This document shows positions 30,001 through 34,943 of a stretch of 64,000 nucleotides of DNA, piece after piece (within the stretch, counting starts at the first letter, position 1; every line of letters starts with the position of its first letter). The notes beneath the pieces were generated by a model. That model was not told the origin of the DNA. It saw only the letters and a program-made list of their open reading frames with translations, and did not search any database. Source of the stretch: Siphonodentalium dalli (taxonomy: Eukaryota; Mollusca; Scaphopoda; Gadilida; Siphonodentaliidae); contig CP136063.1 of the NCBI GenBank assembly GCA_032622095.1, positions 179,591,956 to 179,655,955 of the forward strand, given 5' to 3'. Position numbers and translations under genes: made by a program.

Positions 30001-33000
30001 TGCTCTATTTAACTTATGTTAACTCAAGTCACAAGGTAAAACTGTCCACTCTATTTGACCATATGTGACCCGCCATATCAAATCCAGTTGGAAGTCGGGA
30101 TTTTTTTTTTACCCTGTGCCAATGCATTCTCTTATATATGCGAGTCGACCATAGGTCGCCTCGCATATATAAGAGAATGCATTGGCCTAACAATTTTTTA
30201 CAATTTTATAATTTGTTCTTGTGTTCTTTAACAATTTTATAATTTCACCGATACAGAGCCCCAGACAAACATGAGCAGACGACACTCTTCTATATGCTTT
30301 TATATATATATGTGTGGGGCTCCCTGCAGGGTAATGGATGTTTTTTATTTTATGTCCTAAAAATTGTAAGAAACATTTATTTAAAAAACATGATAAAAAA
30401 TTGTTAGGCCAATGCATTCTCTTATATATGCGAGGCGACCTATGGTCGACTCGCATATATAAGAGAATGCATTGGCACAGGGTAAAAAAAATCCCGACTT
30501 CCGACTGGATTTTATATGGCGGGTCACATATAGTCTTATGATCACTCAAGTCACAAGGTAAAACTGTCCACTCTATTTGACCATATAGTCTTATGATAAC
30601 TCAAGTCACAAGGTAAAGCTGTCCACTCTATTTGACCATATGGTCTTATGATAACTCAAGTCACAAGTCACAAAGTAAAGCTGTCCACTCTATTTGACCA
30701 TATAGTCTTATGATAACTCAAGTCACAAGGTAAAGCTGTTCACCCTTTTGATATTACATTGTACAACTACAGTAATGAACATCAAATTTAGACGCGGCTC
30801 TTATTTAGTATGTTTTTGTTTTTTTAGATATAAAATCAGTCACATTTAATTTGCATCATAACACCAGCTCAATGGCAGATGAATAATTTCTCATAAAATA
30901 AGCTGAGTATCAGATATGAAAAATAAATTTGCCCTATAAATAGGTGTCAATTGCTTCTGTTTCTATTTGAATGTGAACCTATAGAAATTTGATAGTCTAA
31001 AATCGTTCTTACTTTTAGGTATCACTGATTCCAAATTTGGTTTGATGGGCTACAGTGACAGTGACGTACATATGCATACAGTTGATGGAGATATCTTCAC
31101 TGAAGCTGGAAAGTTTGTACCAGAGCGTGAGCAGAATATCAAGGACACACAGGGCGACAGCATGAATGCACTGTACAAGGCAGCCAAATATCCATTCAGA
31201 ACTGGAGCAAAGAAGATTGTTGTACTGATCCCATGTGGTAAATGTGAGCAGACGGCTGTCAGATATAGCGATGTACATCCACTATTCAGCAAGCACAACA
31301 TCTCCCTTCATGTTATTACTCCAATGGAGATCGAAATGAAGACAAGTCAGGAACCAAAATCTACAACACTGTTTGGTGAGTTGCAACTTTGAAGTTGGCA
31401 TTTTTATTCTACGGCATTGCTTTAGAATTGCATTAAATTCTAAATTAGCCTCTACCGATTATTCTACTGCAATTGCATTTTGCCATACTTAATTTTGAGT
31501 ATACATTGAAATGGTATTTGCAAATATTATCCAGAATTTTTAAAGTTTAATATCTGAATTAACTCTCCCAAATTACTATTTATTTCACTTTGGGGGTAAA
31601 ATATTTGATTCGAGTTGAGGAATCCACCCATCAAAGCTCAGAGTGATCAAATATCAATTTAAAAAAAAATTCCCAAGATATGTAATTTTTTGCGGCCTGG
31701 CAAATATTCGTCAGGACCAAATTGTGGATGAACATCAAGTGGCTTTGGGGGTTAGGTATTTGATAATCCGTCGATATTTTTTGTAATAAAATGTTGATAA
31801 ATAACATGTTTTGGGCAATTTTATACTATAGTTGACAGTCAATTAATCGATTCTGATAACTGAAGTGGCATTTCAAGTAATGTTGTTGTTGTTGGAATCT
31901 GATGATATGGGGACCATCAAATTGGATTGTGTACCTTTAAAATTCAATCTCCATTATGTCCAAATTGAGAGAGGACTTTGTTAACACTTCCATGGCTGGA
32001 GCTTCTTGAAACTTTGCGAAAATCCTGTGCCAATGCATTCTCTTCCATAGGGAGCCTCCATATATAAGATAATACATTGGCCTAACAAATATTTATTTTG
32101 ACCTTGTAAGCCAGTGCAAGGCTCCCTATATAATAGAATGCACTGGCTCAGGATCATTAATGATGCACCAGCACAGCTCCCATCATTAAAGTGTTAAAAT
32201 ATGTAACGACTAAAGGGTATTGGAGGATAAAGTATGTCAATTGCTGGAAAAATTGTAGGATTTAATTCCTTTAGAGGTGATTGCTGGCATAGATTAAAAA
32301 AAATTGTTCAAAATGTTTGACCGAATGGAATTTATTTGACATTTTCCCAAAACATCTGGCCTTTGGCCACCTATAACACTAACATTGTATATGGCTTCAT
32401 TTGAACTGAACATTCTATTTGACAGGCCTTGATGACAAGAAAGCTTATTCATTCAGACAGAAACATGGAAATGAAGATCTATTCAGTCAGATTTCATATC
32501 CAAAGGACCTGTGTATCGCTCTCGCTCAGGACACGCAAGGCTCTGCCTTCGATAGCAGGAAGCTCACCCACGGCCGAATGTTAACACAGAAGACATTCAT
32601 TGATTCTTTAGCAACGGCTGTAGCACGATCCTCGAAACAGATACCATGTCAGAACTGTAAATGTGTACCCGATGGAATGGGAAGTGGAATAGCTGTATGC
32701 ACCAAATGTGATAAACCCATCGACCGCCCACAGGTAAGAACTCCTAAACAAATAAAGTCTTAAAATTAATTCCGGTCAATGTCATTCATAACACAGGCCT
32801 CACAAAACCCACAAGGACATTGAACATGATATGATAATAAGTTAACTCTTTCTATACTAAGTGGATTCTCCCACTTAGTGTTATAAATGTATACATTGGA
32901 ATGGTCTATTATTCATCAAGAGGGATATTCAGGAAAAATAAGAAGATGACGGATTATAATAAAAGTACAGAAGGAGTCCTATTTATTGGAGGGAAATGTT

Positions 33001-34943
33001 CAGATAATAAGTTAACTATGGTCGTTAGATGAATTTGTTATCTGAACAAGCCTTGAAATAGTGTGCCTGTCATTTGCAGAATGAGGTCCCCAGATGGTGA
33101 ATTTGGTGATGCTAGCCTGCTATGCGGGGTAGCATCACTAAATTCACCCTCTGGGGACCTCATTCTGCAAATGACAGACACACTATTTCAAGGCTTGTAT
33201 CTGAACATTTCATAAAGGAACTACTCATCAGTGGGTATTCAGTATATAAAGGGTTAAAAAAAATGCTGGAAACATGCTTTAGCATTTTATACTAATGGGC
33301 AAATCTGCAAATAGTGTGTGTCATTTGCAGAATAAGGTCCCCAGAGGGTGAATTAGTGACGCTATCTGGCATGGTGTGCTAGCATCACCAAATTCACCCT
33401 CTGGGAACCTCATTCTTGATGTTGGTGATGTTCACTCATTAGTCACCTCGATTATGCATTTTTTCTTCTGCAAATTAAGGGATATAGAAACTTCCCAGAT
33501 GGGAAAATGTAACTGAAAACAAAGTTAATTTTATGACTATAGATACTTCCCAGAAGATGGGGCCTGAGCAGAATGAGATCCCCAGAGGGTGAGTTTGGTG
33601 ATGCTTGCCCACTGTGCCCACCTAACGGGGACCTCATTCTGCAAATGAGACACACTATTTGCAGGCTTGGTGACAGGTAAGGAAACTATAAGCACTCTTT
33701 ATCATCAGTGATCTTTATCATCAGTGATCTTTTTAGTTTTAGGAGTGTCTGACCAAAGGTCAAAACCTGGTAGACCTCCCATGCTTATATGTTCAATCTC
33801 ACTATTTTGCAGCGTGGAAACAGTAGATTTATGGTGTCGGATCTATAAATATAAATATAGCCCTGCAAATAAATTTTGTGTGGCTAACACAATTCAATTG
33901 TGACAATTGTTTATTCTTTTAGGATAAAGATGAAAAGGTGATAAAAGAATTGAATGTGAGTAGATTTAATATCTTTGTGACCAGGGCATTCTGATATAAT
34001 GCTGTAATATTAATATATCTTTCTGATTTAGTGCTGATGTTGGAAATACCATTATTTTTATCTATTATTGTTGAAGTCTTTGTAAAATCAAAACAATTCC
34101 CACAGGGAGCCTCACATATATGAGAGAATGCACTGGCTTACAGGGTCAAGATAAATATTGTTAGGCCAATGTATTCTCTTATATATGCAAGGCTCCCTAT
34201 GGGAGACTCGCATGTATATGAGAATGCATTGTCACAGGATTTTAGCAAAATTTCAGGAAGCTCCTGGGTTAACTCTTTCATGACTGGTGCTTCCTGAAAT
34301 TTTCCAGGGTGTTTAAAGATGCACTATCCGAATTAACGCTCCTAAATTACTATTTATTTGGCTTTGGGGGGGGTAAAAATATTTGAATCGAATGGAGGAG
34401 CCCACCATCAGCTCAGAGTGATCAGATATCAATTTTTGAAGTTTGTTATTTCTCGAGAAGTGCAATTATTTGTGGCCCAGAAAAACGTCGTCAAACGGGT
34501 GGTCTCAGACAAAATTGCGGATGAAGATGGATAACTCTAAAATCAAGTGGTATTGTGGCCATATTTCGTTGAACAAAATGTTGATAAATAACAGGTTTTG
34601 GTAAATTTGATACTATAGTTGACAGCGGTCAGCATTATTTTGTTGCAATTAACCGATTCTGATAACTACAGCGTATTTTGAAGAAATGTTGTTTTTGTAT
34701 CTTGATGATATGGGGACCGTGTGATTCGATTGAGTACCTTTAAACAAACAACCAATGGGAAGCTGTTTTGTTTGTTGAGCTTATCATCTGAACATTTCAT
34801 AAAGGAACTACTCATTTATGAGTATTTTGTAAAGTATTTAATTGATCCACAACAACAAACTGGACATTTTGAAGCCTGAATATTGCACTCAAAGATTTTA
34901 ATTTCGTCTTTGTCTTTCATTTCAGGAGTATATACAGATGTGA
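1..34943 (+). CDS. Apolipophorin / apolipoprotein B-like large lipid transfer protein, 3' part (18 exons, 4,474 residues in window)
   Basis: Secreted carrier protein of the large lipid transfer protein family (apolipophorin, apoB, vitellogenin), which packages lipid for circulation. Seen: 18 segments bounded by AG and GT join with matching phases (exon ends 43, 12023, 13970, 14859, 16640, 17521, 20069, 21031, 22834, 24376, 25287, 27544, 28953, 29989, 31375, 32733, 33955; stop 34941-34943). Order by residue: beta-rich T-P-F repeats about 1-3450, helical linkers about 3510-3925, vWF type D about 3931-4105, C8-like cysteine cluster about 4115-4177, VWA-like domain about 4203-4340, Cys-rich tail about 4419-4451. 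The N-terminal lipid-binding (vitellogenin_N) module and signal peptide must lie upstream. Insect apolipophorins are roughly 3,300-3,700 residues and human apoB about 4,560, so this protein is long: 4,474 residues are visible without the N-terminus. Vitellogenin is a less likely name because of the giant beta region and the VWA-like tail. Confidence 0.9.
224..407. mobile_element. Palindromic MITE family A, copy 1
   Basis: Near-perfect hairpin beginning CAGTAATGCCCTAAA and ending GCATTACTG, with arms that include the GAGCTTTCCGATGAATGG core. Flanked by TA, Tc1/mariner-like. Part of the left arm is missing. Confidence 0.8.
377..546 (+). repeat. Direct duplicate of 19591-19761
   Basis: About 165 bases from the right end of a family A hairpin through ...AAGCAGACACC are almost identical to 19591-19761, showing that sequence around the hairpin is copied too. 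Confidence 0.8.
601..752. mobile_element. Family A hairpin, copy 2 (left arm shortened)
   Basis: Complete right arm ending GGGCATAACTG and part of the left arm. Confidence 0.75.
808..929 (-). mobile_element. Family D MITE fragment, copy 1
   Basis: Reads CCCTTTCTTTACTAAATACTC then an internal palindrome around GTTGAACTTATTAT; same as the right end of other D copies, reversed. Confidence 0.65.
1163..1267 (+). mobile_element. Family A, copy 3 (left arm only)
   Basis: CAGTAATGCCCTAAAT through the Pribnow-unrelated core GCCATTCATCGGAAAGCTC; the right arm is absent and family B sequence follows. Confidence 0.7.
1279..1495. mobile_element. Family B MITE, copy 1
   Basis: Starts TTAACCCTTTCATGACT and contains the palindromes built on GCATTCTCTTATATATG and CATATATAAGAGAATGC that define family B. 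Right end diverged. Confidence 0.7.
1800..1945 (-). mobile_element. Family D MITE fragment, copy 2
   Basis: Contains CATTCCAATGTATACTTT and its inverse around 1857-1912 (a local hairpin) and ends near AGTGAAGAAAGGGT, the reversed D left end. Confidence 0.65.
2022..12023 (+). CDS. Giant 10,002-bp exon: T-P-F beta-strand repeats of the lipoprotein
   Basis: The acceptor TTTCAG ends at 2021. The first codons are GAC ATT GAT, so the internal GTG at 2031 is not a start. The donor GTTAGT begins at 12024 and both ends are phase 0. The exon encodes 3,334 residues without a stop, almost without cysteine over long stretches. A motif of T-P-F (or S-P-F, T-P-Y, T-P-H), then about ten residues, a hydrophobic strand, H-x-G and a later N/D-F recurs dozens of times. 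Consecutive spacings measured from the T-P-F at 7038 are 55, 55 and 56 residues. Alternating hydrophobic/polar strands are what apoB and apolipophorin use to wrap lipid as a beta-belt (family knowledge). ApoB also has a single multi-kilobase exon in this part of the protein, but this one is longer. Confidence 0.95.
12045..12304. mobile_element. Family B MITE, copy 2
   Basis: TTAACCATTCCATGACTGG at the left and CTCCCGTCATGAAATGTTTAA at the right enclose two opposed hairpins. TTAA at both ends. It lies 20 bases after the giant exon's donor. Confidence 0.8.
12700..12925 (+). mobile_element. Family D MITE, copy 3
   Basis: GTGGATTCTCCCACTTAG ... TATACATTGGAATG ... AATGTTCATATAATAAG ... GAGTATTAAGTATAG, the full D order, with a poor left terminus. 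Confidence 0.7.
13155..13516 (-). mobile_element. Family E MITE, copy 1
   Basis: TTAAAGGTACTCAATCCGA at the left, an AACAAC run, and GCATCTTTAA at the right: the reverse of other E copies. TTAA-type ends. Confidence 0.8.
13644..13970 (+). CDS. Exon 3, end of beta-rich region
   Basis: 109 codons, phase 0 at both ends; acceptor TTTGCAG, donor GTTTGT. Begins DLKLESEFTLMDGR and continues the amphipathic strand pattern of the giant exon, without clear T-P-F units. Covers about residues 3349-3457. Confidence 0.9.
14700..14859 (+). CDS. Exon 4
   Basis: Acceptor ATTTCAG; donor GTACTT at 14860, phase 1. Begins MITPEKQVGVSSK; the ATG is an ordinary internal codon. Its L-E-S-P-Y resembles a late, degenerate copy of the T-P-F unit. 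The split glycine/aspartate codon joins correctly to the exon at 16459. Confidence 0.88.
14941..15551. mobile_element. hAT-like non-autonomous element with 8-bp target duplication
   Basis: Terminal inverted repeats TAGGGCCCTGTGAATCG and CGATTCGCAGGGCCCTA enclose 611 bases with many GAATCGAATC motifs. Flanks 14933-14940 and 15552-15559 are both TTTTTGGC, a perfect 8-bp duplication as made by hAT transposases. No coding capacity. Confidence 0.9.
15660..15880 (-). mobile_element. Family D MITE, copy 4
   Basis: TTAACCCCTTCTTTAATAAA at the left and the TCTGTTTGTCTGTC, GAATAATAGACCA and GTAGAATCCATTTA blocks of D in reverse order. Confidence 0.75.
15969..16398. mobile_element. Family C hAT-like MITE, copy 1
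   Basis: Ends CAAGCCTGAATATAG and CTATTTCAAGGCTTG. Flanks GTTCTGAT and CTTCTGAT match at 7 of 8 bases, consistent with an 8-bp duplication. Contains two opposed copies of the GAATGAGGTCC...GGTGATGCT hairpin. Confidence 0.8.
16459..16640 (+). CDS. Exon 5
   Basis: Acceptor TTTACAG, donor GTAATA. Two bases complete the split codon, followed by 60 codons ending HTKLQWRPDIAQQLK. The last segment is where the beta region gives way to the linker, and it reads like the W-R-P motif I associate with apolipophorins. The family assignment of that motif is from memory and not checked. Confidence 0.9.
16652..16854. mobile_element. Family B MITE, copy 3
   Basis: TTAACTCTTTTACGATGGG to CTGTCATGGAAGAGTTAA, immediately after an exon donor. 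First internal hairpin partly deleted. Confidence 0.78.
17140..17195. mobile_element. Family C fragment
   Basis: Only the ATTCACCCTCTGGGGACC-TCATTCTGCAAA half-hairpin is present, next to a fragment of repeat H (CTATGTTTTGGAGCTTCC). Confidence 0.6.
17262..17521 (+). CDS. Exon 6, helical linker
   Basis: Acceptor CACTCAG, donor GTAAGT, phase 2. The 86 codons begin VFGTRMIRDAAREL and have a strongly helical composition (many E, L, K, Q, M), unlike the beta region before it. Probably a helix-rich segment that sits on the particle surface or leads into the D domain (inference). Confidence 0.9.
17522..18540. other. Intron 6 stretch without a recognised feature
   Basis: AT-rich intron. It holds a stretch resembling family J (GTCCATCTGTCTATCTG near 17620) and nothing coding that I can support. 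Confidence 0.5.
18545..18996. mobile_element. Family C MITE, copy 2 (ends diverged)
   Basis: Two opposed GAATGAGGTCC/GGACATAATTC hairpins separated by the CCATTGGGCTCCTCTATTATG stretch and A-rich runs, as in copy 1. Terminal CAAGCC sequences are lost. Confidence 0.7.
19321..19535. mobile_element. Family A hairpin, copy 4 (full length)
   Basis: ACAGTAATGCCCTAAGTAAT to GGCATTACTGT, 215 bases, near-perfect palindrome with the turn at CTCGGGGAGAG. This copy and about 60 following bases are nearly identical to 25814-26085. Confidence 0.88.
19591..19761 (+). repeat. Direct duplicate of 377-546
   Basis: Same order: right arm end of family A, TGATACTCATCATTTTTT, GATCTTGGGGGTATTATAGC and AAGCAGACACC. 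Differences are few, suggesting a recent copy. Confidence 0.8.
19928..20069 (+). CDS. Exon 7, linker
   Basis: Acceptor after a T-rich tract (TTTTTTTAG), donor GTAAGC. One base completes the ATG split across the junction, then 47 codons (LVFSKLRLLAENIQFELQ...). Phase 0 end joins exon 8. Confidence 0.88.
20272..20736. mobile_element. Family F MITE, copy 1 (TTAA ends, internal B-type hairpin)
   Basis: TTAACCCTTTGGGTGCCAGG and GGCACTCAAAGGGTTAA close a 465-base element. Inside is a hairpin with the GAGTCGACCATAGGTCGCCT turn, plus AT-rich filler. Confidence 0.85.
20914..21031 (+). CDS. Exon 8, helical linker
   Basis: Acceptor ATTTCAG, donor GTAATT, phase 1. 39 codons rich in K, E, M, A (VILGKIQQFEAMMDKAQ...), predicted helix or short coiled coil by composition. 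Confidence 0.85.
21727..21940. mobile_element. Family A hairpin, copy 5 (full length)
   Basis: ACAGTAATGCCCTAAATAAT to GGGCATTACTGT with the turn at CTCTCAGTGAGAG. Preceded by a short TTAACCCTTTAATGAC fragment at 21696. Confidence 0.88.
21958..22422 (+). mobile_element. Family E MITE, copy 2
   Basis: TTAAAGATGCATAATCCAA to GATTGAGTACGTTTAA; includes the ATGATGGATAACTC-like middle, a local duplication of the GTGGTAATACGGCC segment, and a GTTGTT run. Confidence 0.82.
22440..22600 (-). mobile_element. Family D MITE fragment, copy 5
   Basis: Reversed D blocks TGGACATTCCCTCCAAATG and CTCATTCAGTGATGAAAGGG, diverged and rearranged. Confidence 0.5.
22644..22834 (+). CDS. Exon 9, helical linker
   Basis: Acceptor TGTTTCAG, donor GTAAGA, phase 0 end. 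After the split asparagine codon it reads WQEQLSSHPVESLK and ends NEIYQQ. Reading on past the donor meets a stop within a few codons, which supports the splice site. Confidence 0.88.
22835..23636. other. Intron 9 stretch with poly-C tract
   Basis: No gene seen. It contains poly-C runs at about 23269-23308 interrupted by TTGCCCTTGC. Apparent glycine/arginine-rich frames on the minus strand come from this tract. Confidence 0.6.
23637..23901. mobile_element. Family B MITE, copy 4 (best full-length example)
   Basis: TTAACCCTTCCATGACTGG to CTCCCGTCATGACAGGGTT. Two hairpins built on CATTCTCTTATATATG face each other across AATATTTACCTTGACC, so the element can fold at two levels. Confidence 0.85.
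24019..24376 (+). CDS. Exon 10, segment before the D domain
   Basis: Acceptor ATTTACAG, donor GTAAGA, phase 1. 119 codons from SKWVWAYWEVEQN to LPPFKG. Tryptophan- and tyrosine-rich start, charged helical middle, then a proline-rich end that leads directly into the vWF D domain. Confidence 0.92.
24480..24870 (-). mobile_element. Probable tRNA-derived SINE
   Basis: On the minus strand the head reads GGTGGTTAGTGCGTCAGAT, close to a tRNA D-arm/A-box, then GAGTTCTCAGGCC as a possible B-box, a tRNA-unrelated body, and an ATT run at 24480-24500 as the 3' tail. Position in an intron and the tail fit a SINE; the box matches are imperfect. Confidence 0.55.
24890..25008. mobile_element. Family C MITE, copy 3 (short hairpin form)
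   Basis: AATAGTGTGTCTGACATTTG then GAATGAGGTCCCCAG and its inverse GGGAACCTCATTCTGC; right terminus missing. It ends about 70 bases before the D-domain exon. Confidence 0.72.
25076..25287 (+). CDS. Exon 11, von Willebrand factor D domain, N-terminal half
   Basis: Acceptor TTTTCAG, donor GTACAG. Contains the hallmark F-D-G, H-x-F-D-F and G-x-C-S-Y (residues about 3941-3954) of type D domains in vitellogenin, apolipophorin and mucins, followed by an N-F-T glycosylation sequon. In the family this domain is secreted and disulphide-bonded; vertebrate apoB lacks it, so its presence favours apolipophorin. Confidence 0.95.
25519..25706 (+). mobile_element. Family D MITE, copy 6
   Basis: CCCTTTCTTTACTGAATGG at the left, GGAACTACTCGTCAATGAG at the right. 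It gives the unoccupied version of the site that family A uses in other D copies. Confidence 0.78.
25814..26028. mobile_element. Family A hairpin, copy 6 (full length)
   Basis: 215 bases, ACAGTAATGGCCTAAATAAT to GGGCATTACTGT, flanked by TA-containing sequence. The following 57 bases repeat those after copy 4. Confidence 0.88.
26190..26500 (+). repeat. Family J interspersed repeat, copy 1
   Basis: Contains CGTCTGTCTGTCCATTCGC, GATGATAACTTTAGTAAG, AAATTTGGTATGTGAG and TTGGAATTACCAC in that order; the same blocks appear reversed at 42840-43255. Class unknown. Confidence 0.65.
26611..26713 (+). mobile_element. Family A, copy 7 (left arm only)
   Basis: ACAGTAATGCCCTAATTAA to GCCATTCATCGGAGA, then an abrupt switch to sequence resembling exon 12 at about 26708. 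Confidence 0.75.
26708..26746 (+). pseudogene. Fragment copy of exon 12
   Basis: GAGCTGCCATACAAAG followed by a diverged match to the bases at 27168-27206 of the D-domain exon. It lies 435 bases upstream in the same intron without splice signals of its own, so it is a broken duplicate. Confidence 0.6.
26760..27120 (+). repeat. Family J, two to three tandem diverged units
   Basis: TTTTGGTTTCTGGATGATAA and CAGGTCAAGTTTGAATTTGG-like blocks recur at spacings of about 150-160 bases up to the acceptor of exon 12. Confidence 0.6.
27143..27544 (+). CDS. Exon 12, von Willebrand factor D domain, C-terminal half, and start of C8-like cluster
   Basis: Acceptor TTTTACAG, donor GTATAG, phase 0 at both ends, 134 codons. 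G-L-L-G-Y-F-D at about residues 4057-4063 sits where many D domains have G-L-C-G-N-x-N; the first cysteine is replaced by leucine. W-E-V-S-S-R-C at 4088-4094 closes the domain. The end holds cysteines at about 4115 and 4129, which with the next exon form a C8-like pattern. Confidence 0.95.
27592..28308. mobile_element. Inverted-repeat element M
   Basis: CTTACTCGTATTTAAATTCG at the left is matched in reverse by CGAATTTAAATATGTGTAAG at the right; both inner flanks carry GTACTATTTTTCGCTCA. Bases ATAC flank each side. A related fragment lies at 12630-12700. No coding capacity. Confidence 0.65.
28448..28565 (+). mobile_element. Family D MITE fragment, copy 7
   Basis: TTAACCATTTCTTTACTGA to AAATATAAGCAGACAG; left half only, followed by a 27-base direct duplication near 28600-28650. 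Confidence 0.7.
28818..28953 (+). CDS. Exon 13, C8-like cysteine cluster
   Basis: Acceptor ATTTCAG, donor GTAAGT, phase 1. 45 codons with cysteines at about residues 4142, 4154, 4164 and 4177 and a Y-V-x-x-C centre. Spacing resembles the C8 module that often follows vWF D domains. The C8 name is by pattern only. Confidence 0.88.
28986..29242. mobile_element. Family B MITE, copy 5
   Basis: TTAACCATCTCATGATGGG to CCAGTCATGGAAGGATTAA, 257 bases, starting 32 bases after an exon donor. Its right TTAA is also the left end of the D copy that follows. Confidence 0.82.
29239..29637 (+). mobile_element. Family D MITE, copy 8, interrupted by family A
   Basis: D order from AAATGGATTCTCCCAATC to TAGTATAGAAAGGGT. 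The family A hairpin at 29455-29603 sits in the TA of GAACTACTC. Confidence 0.78.
29455..29603. mobile_element. Family A hairpin, copy 8 (nested in D)
   Basis: CTACAGTAAT to GGCATTACTGTA, left arm shortened by deletion. Compared with the empty site in other D copies, TA is present on both sides. Confidence 0.82.
29813..29989 (+). CDS. Exon 14, start of VWA-like domain
   Basis: Acceptor TTTATAG; donor GTAAAA at 29990, phase 1. Contains a sequon N-V-T (about 4193-4195) and a first core strand D-V-L-F-V-V followed by E-H-N-S-C at 4210-4214, where a VWA domain would have D-x-S-x-S. The exon end and donor are tandemly copied downstream (30020-30740). Confidence 0.88.
29976..30740 (+). repeat. Tandem copies of the exon 14 end with its splice donor
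   Basis: CTCAAGTCACAAGGTAAAAC recurs at about 29978, 30022, 30544, 30600, 30656 and 30718, each followed by GTCCACTCTATTTGACC. Unit length is near 55 bases. The first copy is the real exon end; most others keep an intact CAAG/GTAAA donor, and one reads CAAAGTAAA. Confidence 0.85.
30065..30527. mobile_element. 463-bp nested fold-back element
   Basis: GTGACCCGCCATATCAAATC at the left is matched in reverse at the right for about 45 bases. Each arm contains a B/F-type hairpin with a GGTCGACC-like turn. It interrupts one unit of the donor repeat, leaving TA (or ATAT) on both sides. Confidence 0.82.
31019..31375 (+). CDS. Exon 15, VWA-like domain core
   Basis: Acceptor TTTTAG, donor GTGAGT, phase 1, 118 full codons. 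Successive elements fit the VWA alpha/beta order: KFGLMGYSD strand, a helix DSMNALYKAAKYPF, the core strand KKIVVLIPCGKC (about 4301-4312) and ISLHVITP (about 4331-4338). Metal-site residues are not conserved, so ligand binding, if any, is probably not of the integrin type. Confidence 0.9.
31540..31940 (+). mobile_element. Family E MITE, copy 3
   Basis: TTAAAGTTTAATATCTGAAT to GGATTGTGTACCTTTAA, middle order as other E copies. Confidence 0.78.
31981..32197. mobile_element. Family B MITE, copy 6
   Basis: TTAACACTTCCATGGCTGG to CTCCCATCATTAAAGTGTTAA with shortened hairpins. Confidence 0.75.
32426..32733 (+). CDS. Exon 16, Cys-rich C-terminal segment
   Basis: Acceptor GACAG, donor GTAAGA, phase 0 end, 102 full codons. 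Ends with a C-x-x-C-x-C ... C-x-x-C cluster around P-D-G-x-G-x-G (about residues 4433-4451). I recall a similar compact cysteine knot at the C-terminus of insect apolipophorins; that comparison is from memory. Confidence 0.92.
32842..33257 (+). mobile_element. Family D MITE, copy 9, interrupted by family C
   Basis: TTAACTCTTTCTATACTAAG to TATATAAAGGGTTAA; family C occupies 33047-33197 within TTATCTGAACATTT. Confidence 0.82.
33047..33197. mobile_element. Family C hAT-like MITE, copy 4, with exact 8-bp target duplication
   Basis: CAAGCCTTGAAATAGTGTG and CACTATTTCAAGGCTTG close a 151-base palindrome. Flanks 33039-33046 and 33198-33205 are both TATCTGAA, and uninterrupted D copies have this 8-mer once, so the duplication is verified by an empty site. 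Confidence 0.92.
33300..33668. mobile_element. Family C MITE, copy 5 (long form)
   Basis: GCAAATAGTGTGTGTCATTT to CACACTATTTGCAGGCTTG with two opposed hairpins separated by the CTCGATTATGCATTTT stretch. Confidence 0.72.
33923..33955 (+). CDS. Exon 17, 33-base microexon
   Basis: Acceptor TTTTAG, donor GTGAGT. Eleven charged codons (DKDEKVIKELN), phase 0 at both ends. Skipping it would keep the frame. Called because it joins the Cys-rich exon to an in-frame stop with good splice signals on both sides; transcript evidence is lacking. Confidence 0.65.
34100..34312. mobile_element. Family B MITE, copy 7 (5' truncated) plus a second partial left end
   Basis: CCCACAGGGAGCCTCACAT to GGAAGCTCCTGGGTTAA, then another CTCTTTCATGACTGGTGC left end that is cut short by family E. 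Confidence 0.65.
34313..34742 (+). mobile_element. Family E MITE, copy 4
   Basis: TTAAAGATGCACTATCCGA to GATTGAGTACCTTTAA. Interrupts a family B copy and is followed directly by a D fragment. Confidence 0.8.
34743..34835 (+). mobile_element. Family D fragment, copy 10
   Basis: TTGTTGAGCTTATCATCTG, AACATTTCATAAAGGAACTA and GAGTATTTTG form only the right part of D, in the intron before the last coding exon. Confidence 0.6.
34926..34943 (+). CDS. Exon 18, last five codons and stop
   Basis: Acceptor ATTTCAG at 34920-34925, then EYIQM and TGA. If the microexon is skipped the same frame and stop are used. If the exon at 32426 were read through its donor the protein would stop at 32761, so an alternative end is possible. 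Confidence 0.65.
   Translation, partial: EYIQM

Noticed and set aside
1-34943. Vitellogenin as the name of the gene
   Set aside because: Vitellogenins are usually under about 2,500 residues and lack a 10-kb T-P-F repeat exon and the VWA-like tail; apolipophorin-type lipoprotein fits better.
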